From: Dehalococcoidia bacterium
GTDB lineage: Bacteria; Chloroflexota; Dehalococcoidia; Dehalococcoidales; CSSed11-197
Length of the DNA stretch: 5,964 nucleotides
Assembly: GCA_003552785.1 (NCBI GenBank)
Contig: PUOQ01000078.1
Location: 1-5,964, forward strand
Reading direction: 5' to 3'
Positions within the stretch are counted from its first letter, which is position 1; each line of letters opens with the position of its first letter. Shown piece after piece: positions 1-5,964 of this stretch. Position numbers and translations under genes: made by a program. The notes under the pieces were generated by a model. It worked only from the letters and a program-made list of their open reading frames with translations. It ran no database searches and had not been told where the DNA came from.

Positions 1-649
1 CATCGGGCAGGCCGTAAACGCTGGGGCTGTCATCCAGGGCATACAACACATGCAGGCCGCCCAGCTCATTTTCACCATAAAGGTAAGCATTGGGGTAGCC
101 GTTGGCTTTCAAATGTCCAACTTTTTCCTGGCCTTGAGCCACAAGGTCGTCCCTGTCACCCATGATTACGGCGCCTGTAGGGCAGGATTGAATGCAGGCT
201 GGCTCAACCCCTGCTTCGATACGGTTCAAGCCTACTTCAGTGCAGCCGCTGCATTTGGTTACTACACCCAGACCATAATCAAGGTGGGGTATATGGAACG
301 GGCAGGCCTGGACGCAAGTTGAGCAGCCTATACACCATTCCTTGTCAACATGAACGAAGCCGTCATCTGTCTTGAAAATTGCTCCGACCGGGCAAACGAT
401 GGCACAGCTGGCTTCCTCACAATGCAGGCATGAATGGCGAAGGAATCTCCAGTTAATCCTGCCAGCGCGTTCCAACTCAAGGAAGCGCATTCTGATCCAG
501 GTATCGGGGGACAGGTCTTTAGGGTTCTCATAAGAGCCATAGTTTTCGGTCTCTTCACCTTTGTTTTCGTTCCACTGTTTACAGGCAACCTGGCAACCGC
601 GGCAGGCTGTACAGCGGGTTAAATCGAATAAAAATGCTTTTTCTGCCAT
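1..649 (-). CDS. fdnH: Formate dehydrogenase iron-sulfur (beta) subunit, 3' end outside the window
   Basis: Electron-transfer subunit that carries electrons from the catalytic alpha subunit towards a membrane or soluble acceptor. I translated the reverse strand from the ATG at 649-647: 216 codons are open to the left edge, so the C-terminus is missing. Sixteen cysteines fall into four ferredoxin-type groups: C13-C16-C19-C23, C74-C77-C82-C86, C106-C109-C112-C116 and C133-C136-C152-C156. This is the four-[4Fe-4S] pattern of FdnH/FdoH/HybA-type proteins. The protein begins directly at the first cluster (MAEKAFLFDLTRC) and lacks the N-terminal extension of E. coli FdnH. It has no signal peptide of its own, which fits co-export with the Tat-tagged alpha subunit. 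No transmembrane segment is present in the visible part; a C-terminal anchor, if any, would lie off the edge. It starts 10 nt after the alpha stop, in the same operon. Family assignment is firm; the exact symbol is by analogy. Confidence 0.93.
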   Translation of the reverse strand, partial: MAEKAFLFDLTRCTACRGCQVACKQWNENKGEETENYGSYENPKDLSPDTWIRMRFLELERAGRINWRFLRHSCLHCEEASCAIVCPVGAIFKTDDGFVHVDKEWCIGCSTCVQACPFHIPHLDYGLGVVTKCSGCTEVGLNRIEAGVEPACIQSCPTGAVIMGDRDDLVAQGQEKVGHLKANGYPNAYLYGENELGGLHVLYALDDSPSVYGLPD

Positions 650-660
650 CTTCAACCTCC
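650..660 (-). promoter_or_regulatory. Shine-Dalgarno site of the beta subunit, overlapping the alpha stop codon
   Basis: On the minus strand GGAGG occupies 660-656, six bases before the ATG at 649. The first G is also the last base of the alpha-subunit TAG stop (662-660). This strong, well-spaced site fixes the start of the beta subunit and suggests coupled translation of the two subunits. Confidence 0.8.
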
Positions 661-3600
661 TAAGCCTTTTCCACATTTACCAGGAATGCTTTGTATTCCG
701 GTATAGTTGTAATCGGATCGCCTATATATGATGTCAGCACATTGGCGCTGTCCCCAGTTACAAGGCCGGTATAACCGAAGTGCCAAATCATGCCTATCTG
801 GTGTATCGTTTTGCCGTTCATCTGGAACGGCTTGAAACGCTTGGTGACAAGTGCCCTCATCACAACTTCACCTCGCTTCGATTTAACTCTGGCCATATCG
901 GCATTCTCAATGCCTTTTTCAGCGGCCAGCTCTTCACTAATCTCGATGAATGGTTCGGGGCACAGTTCAGCAAGCCAGGGCAGATTGCGGCTCAAAGCAC
1001 CTGACTGCCAGTGCTCGCAAATTCGATAGGTGCTACAGGCTATGGGGTAATCATCGACAGTTCCCTGTTCATCCGGTCGCCAAATTACCGCTACCGGATT
1101 AACTTGCTGGCTCGACAGGGCATTACTGGTGGGTGACTCCCAGGGCTCGTAATGTTCAGGAAGGGGCCCATCAGCCAGGCCGGCGCCGAACAGGCTGGCA
1201 AAACCGTTGTCTTTCATAATGAAGGGGTAATGACCGCCTTCTGCCATGGGTGCACCACCGCCATCGGGGACATCACCAACCCAGCTACCGTCCTGCCACC
1301 ATATTACGGGCTTGTCCTTGTTCCACGGGACTCCGTCAAGATCGACTGAGGCGCGGTTGTAAAGTACACGGCGGTTGACAGGCCAGCACCAGGCGAATTT
1401 GGAAAAAAGCCCGATGTTGAATTTATCCGGAGTTAAGTCGCGCCGCATTGACAGGTTGCCTTCTTCGGTGTAACTGCCGCAATACAGCCAGTTGCCTGAA
1501 CTCGTAGTCCCATCATCCTTGAGGCTGGGGAAGCTGGCAACAAGCTTTCCAGTGGTAAGATCGTACCCGTTGACTTCTCTTGCTACTGCGCGGGCATCCG
1601 GGCTTTCACCGTAATTCCAGTCTAGCTTGAGGATAGAGTCCGCAGAAGGACCGCCCTCGGCGGCATAAAGCTCTTTCAACTTCATCATTATCTTGTTCAT
1701 TACCCAGGCATCCTCCTTGGCGTCGCCCGGAGGATTGGCGGCTTTGTACCGCCACTGTACCCAGCGGCCGCTGTTGGAAACACTGCCTTCTTTTTCGTAA
1801 GAATTACATGCCGGTAGCATGAAAACCTCTGTTTGGATGTCAGCCGGGTTTACTCCGGGCCGTTTCCAGAATTCGCCGGTTTCTGTTTGCCAAAGATCTA
1901 TACACATAAGCCAGTCGAGTTTACCGAGGGCTCCGCGTTGCAGGTTCGAGTTGGGTCCAGCAACTGCCGGGTTCATTCCCCATACCATCATTCCTTTGAC
2001 AGACCCTGCATCAATATCTTCAAAAAGAGGGATATATGAATAATCTCTACCCGGTACAGCCTTGGGCAGGTAGTTAAAACCAAACCCGTTTTCCGCTGTA
2101 GCGTTTTCACCATACCATGCCTTGAGCAGGCTTACGATGTACTTGGGCCGGTTCTGCCACCAGTTAAGGCTTCTGGGGTCCGGGTGCTGGGGTGTTGTGC
2201 GGTCTTTGTATGCCTGCAGGTCGATATCGGCGGATACGGGCGCCGGTAAATAACCCGGTAATATATGGTATAAAAGGCAATGATCGGTAGAGCCCTGTAC
2301 ATTGGGTTCACCGCGGCATGCAGCCACGCCACCACCGGCAACGCCAATATTGCTCAGAAGTAACTGTAAAATGGAATAGGCCCTGACATTTTGAGTTCCT
2401 TTGGTATGTTGAGTGGTGCCCATGGCGTATATGATTACGCCTGATTTATCTGGCGCTCCAGAACCTGCGTACATTTGGCAAATCTCAAGGAATTTATCCT
2501 CGGGAGTGCCTGTTATGGAGCAGACTTTACCCGGAGTATAACGGGCATAATGCCGTTTCAGAATCTGGAAGACGCAATTCGGGTCCTTAAGTGTCTTGTC
2601 TTGTTTGGGTACGCCGTTTTCATCCACCTGATATTGCCAGGTAGACCTGTCTGTGTACCGGCGTTTGGCATTGTCCGTTTCGTTTATGCTGCCTTCATAA
2701 CCGGAAAACAGGCCGTCCAGATCTGCCGGGCCCTGATAATCAGGGTTGATAAGGAGAGGAGCGTTGGTGTATTCAGTAATGTAGGTCATGTTGAATTGTT
2801 CTGGATTGCTCTCGATTTTGCTGATAATGTAATTGACCATACCACCGATAAAGGCGATATCGGTGCCCGAGCGCATTGGAGCATAGATATCGGCTACGGC
2901 GGCGCTCTGAGTAAACCTGGGATCAACTACGATTATCTTACCGCCTTTGTCTTTGGCAGCCATAATGTGGCCAAAACTGGCCGGGTGGTTGGCTGCAGGG
3001 TTGCCACCAATGATAAAGGTATAGTCGCTATTAGCCATATCGTTCCAGTGACTGGTCATAGCACCGCGACCGACTGATTCCGCCAAACTGGCGACGGTAG
3101 AAGAGTGTCACAAACGGGCATGATGCTCGAGATAAACGATGCCCATGGAACGGGCCATCTTGGAAAGCAGGTAACACTCCTCGTTGTTAATAGCGGAACC
3201 TCCCAGGCTTGCAAGAGCTTCGGCGCGGTTGACGGTTCTTCCCTGGTCATCCGTCGCAGTGAAGGACTCGTCGCGCGTTTTCTTGATGTTCCGGGCTATC
3301 TTGTCTATCGTCCAGTCCCAGCTTTTCTCTTCCCATTCGCTGGCACCGGGAGCCCGGTAGAGGACCTTTGACAGCCGGCGCGGGTTGTCCGCAGCGTGCT
3401 GGCGAATCGACTGCCCTTTTGAACAGCCGCCGCCCTTGTTGATTGGATGCTCCGGATCGCCTTCGACATTGGTAACATTACCGTTTTCAGAGGCGACGAT
3501 AAAACCACAACCGGTCCCATCATATGGGCAGATGGTAAAATACTCACCTATCTGTTTCTTTAGTGGTCTTACCTTGAGCGACCGAGCCATTACGGCTTCT

Positions 3601-3680
3601 TCGCCCTTGGTGCCGAGCAGGAAGAGTCCGCCCAGCCCCGCTCCGGAGGCTTTTAGAAAGCTTCTCCGACTTACTTCCAT
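660..3680 (-). CDS. fdnG: Selenocysteine-containing formate dehydrogenase, catalytic alpha subunit (FDH-N type, Tat-exported)
   Basis: Oxidises formate to CO2 at a Mo- or W-bis-MGD centre. The reading frame 3680 to 660 is 1007 codons (1006 residues), close to the 1015 of E. coli FdnG, with one in-frame TGA at codon 191 (3110-3108). Around it the protein reads ...EHHARL-U-HSSTVASLAES..., aligning with the FdnG Sec-His site, and the frame stays homologous on both sides. So this is one Sec gene, not two ORFs or a pseudogene. Residues 4-10 (SRRSFLK) plus a hydrophobic stretch form a Tat signal, with likely cleavage after VMA (residue 32). The N-terminal cluster motif is C51-x2-D54-x3-C58-x27-C86, with Asp where Cys is usual. 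K88 matches the conserved lysine between cluster and pterin. The central molybdopterin domain contains VDPRFTQSAAVADIYAPMRSG. The MGD-binding C-terminal domain covers about residues 880-1006. The start is fixed by an in-frame TAG just upstream and a purine-rich SD. Expression depends on SelA/B/C encoded elsewhere. Confidence 0.96.
3069..3110 (-). promoter_or_regulatory. Sec UGA codon and bacterial SECIS-like hairpin
   Basis: The UGA is at 3110-3108. After 18 nt comes the apical loop AGUUU (3089-3085), closed by CGCC (3093-3090) and GGCG (3084-3081). E. coli fdhF, recalled from memory, also has 18 nt between UGA and the GGUCU loop, and the loop G-U recognised by SelB sits at the same two positions (+20, +21) here. 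A looser outer stem ACCG (3098-3095)/CGGU (3072-3069) is possible but needs a large right-hand bulge. Pairing was done by eye. Confidence 0.75.
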
Positions 3681-3686
3681 TAACTA

Positions 3687-3694
3687 CCCCCTTT
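3687..3694 (-). promoter_or_regulatory. Shine-Dalgarno site of the formate dehydrogenase alpha gene
   Basis: Minus-strand AAAGGGGG ends six bases before the ATG at 3680-3678. The codon two before the ATG is TAG in the same frame (3686-3684), so the gene cannot start further upstream. The site is purine-rich but not a perfect AGGAGG. Confidence 0.65.
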
Positions 3695-3707
3695 ATTTGG
3701 TATTTGT

Positions 3708-3743
3708 GAAAACAAAAGGCACGGGTTACTGCTAACCCGTGCC
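3708..3743 (-). terminator. Intrinsic terminator in the fdh leader (candidate attenuator)
   Basis: Read on the minus strand, GGCACGGGTTA (3743-3733) and TAACCCGTGCC (3728-3718) form a perfect 11-bp stem around a 4-nt loop, followed directly by TTTTGTTTTC. It points in the same direction as the fdh operon and ends only about 30 nt before the alpha start codon. Because a promoter and a structured RNA lie upstream and no gene ends here, it is most simply a regulated terminator of the leader transcript. No T-tract follows it on the plus strand, so it is directional. Confidence 0.82.
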
Positions 3744-3767
3744 GCTGGAAGTATAAAATTACCTTTG

Positions 3768-3834
3768 AATGTAATAGTTACAGGCTCGCCTGTTTGCAGG
3801 TTACATTGCCTGATCTGTTTGTGGCTTACAAGCC
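3768..3834 (-). other. Hairpin-rich leader segment between aptamer and terminator
   Basis: Several short perfect stems can be drawn on the minus-strand RNA: GGCUU/AAGCC (3834-3830 with 3827-3823); CCUG-CAAA-CAGG (3800-3789); CAGGC-GA-GCCUG (3792-3781); and AAUGUAA (3807-3801) with UUACAUU (3774-3768) enclosing the preceding two. The second and third share 3792-3789 and exclude each other. UAACC at 3804-3800 could also pair with GGUUA in the 5' arm of the terminator, giving a short antiterminator. This looks like an expression platform. I do not recognise it as a named RNA family, and the pairings are by eye. Confidence 0.45.
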
Positions 3835-3876
3835 TTCTGTTCATATTTCGTATATAAAAAATAAATAATAAAACCC

Positions 3877-3997
3877 AACTCCTTTCCTGAAAGAGGCAGG
3901 CAAAACCGTTTCCAGCTATACCCTTGGGGCTATTGCTTCAGCCCGCCGACCAGCCGCCATACCTTTTTAAGGCTTAGGTTCTCACTGGTTCGGAGTT
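3877..3997 (-). ncRNA. Moco (molybdenum cofactor) riboswitch-like aptamer
   Basis: Minus-strand RNA of 121 nt. A closing stem P1 pairs AACUCC (3997-3992) with GGAGUU (3882-3877). P2 pairs ACCAG (3989-3985) with CUGGU (3953-3949) and carries an exact 11-nt tetraloop receptor, CCUAAG (3978-3973) with UAUGG (3961-3957), capped by CCUU-AAA-AAGG. A third hairpin is GGGCU/AGCCC (3944-3940, 3931-3927). The fourth, AGCUG-GAAA-CGGUU (3917-3904), presents the GAAA tetraloop that would dock into the receptor. A short fifth hairpin, CCUG/CAGG or CCU/AGG, lies just before the 3' arm of P1. From memory, Moco RNAs combine P1 with receptor- and GNRA-bearing arms and occur upstream of molybdoenzyme genes; a third stem is said to separate Moco from tungsten-cofactor (Tuco) types. 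Structure is seen directly; class and ligand are inferred from architecture and the downstream bis-MGD enzyme. Confidence 0.75.
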
Positions 3998-4004
3998 AAT
4001 GGCA

Positions 4005-4033
4005 AGTTTATATATTATGGAACAATTTGTCAA
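4005..4033 (-). promoter_or_regulatory. Sigma70-type promoter of the fdh operon
   Basis: On the minus strand a perfect TTGACA lies at 4033-4028. The -10 is either TAAACT (4010-4005, 17-bp spacer) or TATAAA (4012-4007, 15-bp spacer). Either places +1 near 4000-3998, one to three bases before the P1 stem of the aptamer. That agreement supports both calls. Confidence 0.7.
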
Positions 4034-4116
4034 GTTGGCTCACCCATGATAATTTTGTATGCGAAACCATGCAATGAATATCGATAATCAATGTATTAAA
4101 CAAGTTTATTGATAGC

Positions 4117-4142
4117 TTGATTGGTACAGAATTGGATATAAT
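4117..4142 (+). promoter_or_regulatory. Possible promoter of the acyltransferase/glycosyltransferase genes
   Basis: A perfect -10 hexamer TATAAT lies at 4137-4142, which would start transcription near 4150, just ahead of the small ORF and the acyltransferase gene. The -35 is poor: TTGATT at 4117-4122 leaves only a 14-bp spacer, and TTGATA at 4109-4114 leaves 22. The region is AT-rich, so a chance match is possible. Confidence 0.4.
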
Positions 4143-4168
4143 TATAGAAGTGAAAAATGGGTCATAAT

Positions 4169-4231
4169 ATGATAAAGGTTACTTTTTTGTTTGCTGTTAA
4201 TGACACTGGTGTGATGGGCACATTGTTCTAA
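4169..4231 (+). CDS. Possible 20-codon upstream ORF abutting the acyltransferase gene
   Basis: ATG at 4169 opens 20 codons (begins MIKVTFLFAV, ends VMGTLF) and stops with TAA at 4229-4231, directly touching the ATG of the next gene at 4232 (TAAATG). The peptide is mostly hydrophobic and unlike anything I recognise. No good SD precedes it. Its interest is that the next gene also lacks a clear SD, so terminating ribosomes could restart there. It may equally be a chance ORF. Confidence 0.25.
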   Translation: MIKVTFLFAVNDTGVMGTLF

Positions 4232-5212
4232 ATGACTGTTTATATAACTCAGGTACAATTAAAGCAGCTTTATGACTACTGGCTGTCCGTATCAAATAAG
4301 ATGCGCTGGAGCTGCCCGTTTGTATTGCCGCCATGGCTTGAAAGCTGGTGGCAGGTCTTTGGGGGCCATAGCCGGGAATATCTACTGTCTGGCTGTAGTC
4401 AGGGGGAGATGGTGGGCCTAGCTCCATTAAAACGTAATTCTTCCACTGTATCTTTTATGGGAGATGCGGATACATGCGACTATCAGGATTTTATTACATT
4501 GAAGGGTGCAGAAACAGCGTTTATTAACACCTTGCTGGATCATTTTGAGCAGGAGGGTATAAAACGGGTTGAGTTGCGCCACCTGAGGCCCGAATCGGTG
4601 GTGCTTCAGTACATGTTGCCAATTGCAATATCCAGGGGTTATTCAGTTAAATCCAGCCCTGAAGCAGTAACCAGTGAAATATACCTGCCTTCAAGCTGGA
4701 ATGAGTATCTGGGCATGATTGGCAGGAAACAGCGTCATGAAGTAAGGCGCAAGTTGCGCCGCCTGTCGGAAGTGGGAAACTTTGATTATTTTTTAAGCAA
4801 CGGGTCTGATTCCGTCAATCATTTAATTCAGGATTTTTTACACCTTTTTAATCAGAATGGAGGGAAAAAAGCAGCATTCATGACTTATGAAAATGCTTGC
4901 TTTTTCAAATTGTTGAGTGCCAAATTTGGTCGTTACGGGTTAATGAGATTCGGGTGCCTTAACGTAAACAGCCACCAGGTAGCTATGATAATGGTTTTTG
5001 ATTATAATAATACGATATATCTTTATAATAGTGCCTATCATCCGTCCTGGCGCCACGTAAGCGCCGGGCTTGTAAGTAAAGCAATGGGGATAAAAGAAGC
5101 AATCGGGTTAAACCGGTCGAAGTGGGAATTCCTCAAAGGTGAGGAAAAATACAAGCGGCACCTGGGCGGGCAAGAAGTTAAGCTTTACAGTATGGAAATA
5201 AAAATTAATTAA
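4232..5212 (+). CDS. GNAT-fold acyltransferase of the FemAB/CelD (BcsL)-like, Acetyltransf_6 type
   Basis: A 326-residue cytosolic protein with no signal peptide or membrane segment. Its layout matches proteins of the PF13480 kind: an N-terminal half with PPWLESWWQVFGG (residues 33-45), MVGLAPLKR (60-68) and DYQDFI (83-88); a basic helix RKQRHEVRRKLRRL (165-178) opening the acyltransferase domain; YNSAYHPSWRHVSAG (265-279); and a closing WEFLKGEEKYKRHLG (298-312), the usual signature near the C-terminus. Such enzymes transfer acyl groups, and in FemAB relatives amino acids, onto polysaccharide or cell-wall precursors; the substrate here cannot be told. ATG 4232 keeps the whole N-terminal module, but only a weak GGG lies upstream. 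The glycosyltransferase gene starts 3 nt after its stop, so the two are probably co-transcribed and act on the same glycan. Confidence 0.82.
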   Translation: MTVYITQVQLKQLYDYWLSVSNKMRWSCPFVLPPWLESWWQVFGGHSREYLLSGCSQGEMVGLAPLKRNSSTVSFMGDADTCDYQDFITLKGAETAFINTLLDHFEQEGIKRVELRHLRPESVVLQYMLPIAISRGYSVKSSPEAVTSEIYLPSSWNEYLGMIGRKQRHEVRRKLRRLSEVGNFDYFLSNGSDSVNHLIQDFLHLFNQNGGKKAAFMTYENACFFKLLSAKFGRYGLMRFGCLNVNSHQVAMIMVFDYNNTIYLYNSAYHPSWRHVSAGLVSKAMGIKEAIGLNRSKWEFLKGEEKYKRHLGGQEVKLYSMEIKIN

Positions 5213-5215
5213 CTC

Positions 5216-5964
5216 ATGAGAAACTTCTCCGGTTACAGATGCCCCCCGATTGCTGTTTTAAGCCTCCACAGCTGTCCGTTGGGAAGCCTGGGGGCAAGAG
5301 ATACCGGTGGTATGAGCGTTTATATTCGTGAAACTGCCGTGGAACTTGCCCGCCTGGGTTATAAAATTGATATCTTTACCAGAAAGCATGGCTCTCATGG
5401 TAGTGAAATAATCACCCTTGCTCCGGGGGTACGGCTGGTTCATGTGGAGGCTGGCAGGGAGCAGGAGGTGGTAGACAAGCTTTCACTTTTTCCTCATATT
5501 AACAGCTTTTCTGACGCTATTAGAGTTTTTTGCCGTAATGAAAACATTAATTACGGTCTGATATTCAGTCATTACTGGCTTTCCGGTATCGCCGGAATGA
5601 ACCTCTCTAATTGTTGGGGCGTGCCTCATGTTGTTATGTTTCATACGCTGGCTGCAATAAAGAACCGGCTGGGGGCTGGCACCGAGGAGCCGGCTTTAAG
5701 GATCGATAGCGAGTCCAGAGTGGCACGTGGCAGTCACAAGGTTATAGTAGCTACCCGTAGTGAAAAACAAGACCTTGTAGATTTTTATGGTGCAAAAGAA
5801 AATAACATCAGCATCCTTCCATGCGGGGTTAATCAGCACCTTTTTAAACCTTTTGTGAATAATTCGGACAAAAATAACCTGGTGGATAAGAAAAAGAAAA
5901 CCATTTTGTTTGTTGGCCGCATAGAACCTTTAAAGGGCTTGGATTTACTGTTTGATTCGCTGGC
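5216..5964 (+). CDS. GT4-family glycosyltransferase, MshA-like, 3' end outside the window
   Basis: 249 complete codons are open from the ATG at 5216 to the right edge. Residues 26-37 (GARDTGGMSVYI) form the glycine-rich acceptor-side loop of GT-B enzymes of the MshA/sucrose-phosphate-synthase type. SHYWLSG (118-124) and FHTLAAIKN (142-150), followed by EEPALR at 157-162, closely follow mycothiol glycosyltransferase MshA. LPCGVNQHLFKP (201-212) and FVGRIEPLKGLD (232-243) mark the domain junction and the start of the nucleotide-sugar-binding domain. The E-x7-E motif should lie past the edge. It is a retaining glycosyltransferase using an NDP-sugar; sugar and acceptor are unknown. MshA function proper is not implied, since many Firmicutes carry MshA-like GT4 enzymes in other glycan pathways. 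The start is 3 nt after the acyltransferase stop with no clear SD, suggesting translational coupling. No other ATG precedes the conserved GARDTGG loop. Confidence 0.88.
   Translation, partial: MRNFSGYRCPPIAVLSLHSCPLGSLGARDTGGMSVYIRETAVELARLGYKIDIFTRKHGSHGSEIITLAPGVRLVHVEAGREQEVVDKLSLFPHINSFSDAIRVFCRNENINYGLIFSHYWLSGIAGMNLSNCWGVPHVVMFHTLAAIKNRLGAGTEEPALRIDSESRVARGSHKVIVATRSEKQDLVDFYGAKENNISILPCGVNQHLFKPFVNNSDKNNLVDKKKKTILFVGRIEPLKGLDLLFDSL

Noticed and set aside
50..622. Plus-strand ORFs at 50-322 and 434-622 and the minus ORF at 328-588
   Set aside because: They overlap the beta subunit, whose frame carries sixteen correctly spaced cluster cysteines; these are shadows in other frames.
2475..3077. 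200-codon plus-strand ORF
   Set aside because: Fully antisense to the strongly conserved alpha subunit; its protein shows no family motifs and reads as a shadow of the minus-strand frame.
3056..3250. 64-codon minus-strand ORF bridging the two halves of the formate dehydrogenase
   Set aside because: It lies in a different frame from both halves and has no recognisable features; the two halves are in one frame joined by a Sec codon, so no frameshift or linker gene is needed.
660..3680. Alpha subunit as a pseudogene broken by a nonsense mutation
   Set aside because: The only stop is TGA exactly at the known Sec position, with a SECIS-like hairpin and an intact frame on both sides.
3877..3997. 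Cyclic di-GMP-I (GEMM) riboswitch, which also uses a GNRA tetraloop and receptor
   Set aside because: The conserved GEMM core sequences are absent, and the four- to five-arm layout and gene context fit a molybdenum cofactor RNA better.
4087..4113. Inverted repeat ATCAAT/ATTGAT with 15-bp gap as a possible operator
   Set aside because: Only six bases per arm in AT-rich DNA, not extended on either side, so chance is likely.
3681..4231. selC (selenocysteine tRNA) or another tRNA near the Sec gene
   Set aside because: No acceptor stem, T-loop sequence or long variable arm could be found on either strand of the intergenic region.
1..5964. CRISPR arrays, insertion sequences, attachment sites
   Set aside because: No regularly spaced repeats, transposase-like reading frames or terminal inverted repeats were seen.

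Overview
The window looks like chromosomal DNA of an anaerobic, selenocysteine-using bacterium. Protein style (a Tat-exported FDH-N-type formate dehydrogenase, an MshA-like glycosyltransferase), purine-rich Shine-Dalgarno sites and mid-range base composition suggest a clostridial Firmicute of the Desulfotomaculum/Pelotomaculum type. That placement is an impression from protein style, not a search result.

Left part (1-3680, minus strand): a formate dehydrogenase operon. The catalytic alpha subunit (3680 to 660) is one 1006-residue gene interrupted by an in-frame TGA at 3110-3108. This TGA is read as selenocysteine: it falls exactly at the Sec-His site of FdnG/FdhF enzymes, and a bacterial SECIS-like hairpin follows at the correct distance. 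The alpha subunit has a twin-arginine signal and an N-terminal [4Fe-4S] motif in which the second cysteine is replaced by aspartate. Ten bases downstream begins the four-cluster ferredoxin-like beta subunit, which runs off the left edge.

Middle (3681-4168): a divergent intergenic region with a structured leader for the fdh operon. In minus-strand order it holds a sigma70-type promoter with a perfect TTGACA, a 121-nt multi-helix RNA starting almost at the predicted +1, a U-rich spacer, a set of mutually exclusive hairpins, an 11-bp intrinsic terminator about 37 nt before the start codon, and the alpha-subunit SD. The 121-nt RNA has a closing stem, an exact 11-nt tetraloop receptor and a GAAA-capped hairpin. 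With a molybdenum/tungsten-pterin enzyme downstream, it is best explained as a molybdenum cofactor (Moco) riboswitch controlling the operon, probably by transcription attenuation.

Right part (4169-5964, plus strand): a divergently transcribed set. A possible 20-codon upstream ORF ends directly against the start of a FemAB/CelD-like GNAT acyltransferase (326 aa). Three bases later begins a GT4 glycosyltransferase resembling MshA, cut off by the right edge. These two probably act in glycan or glycoconjugate synthesis and appear unrelated to formate metabolism.
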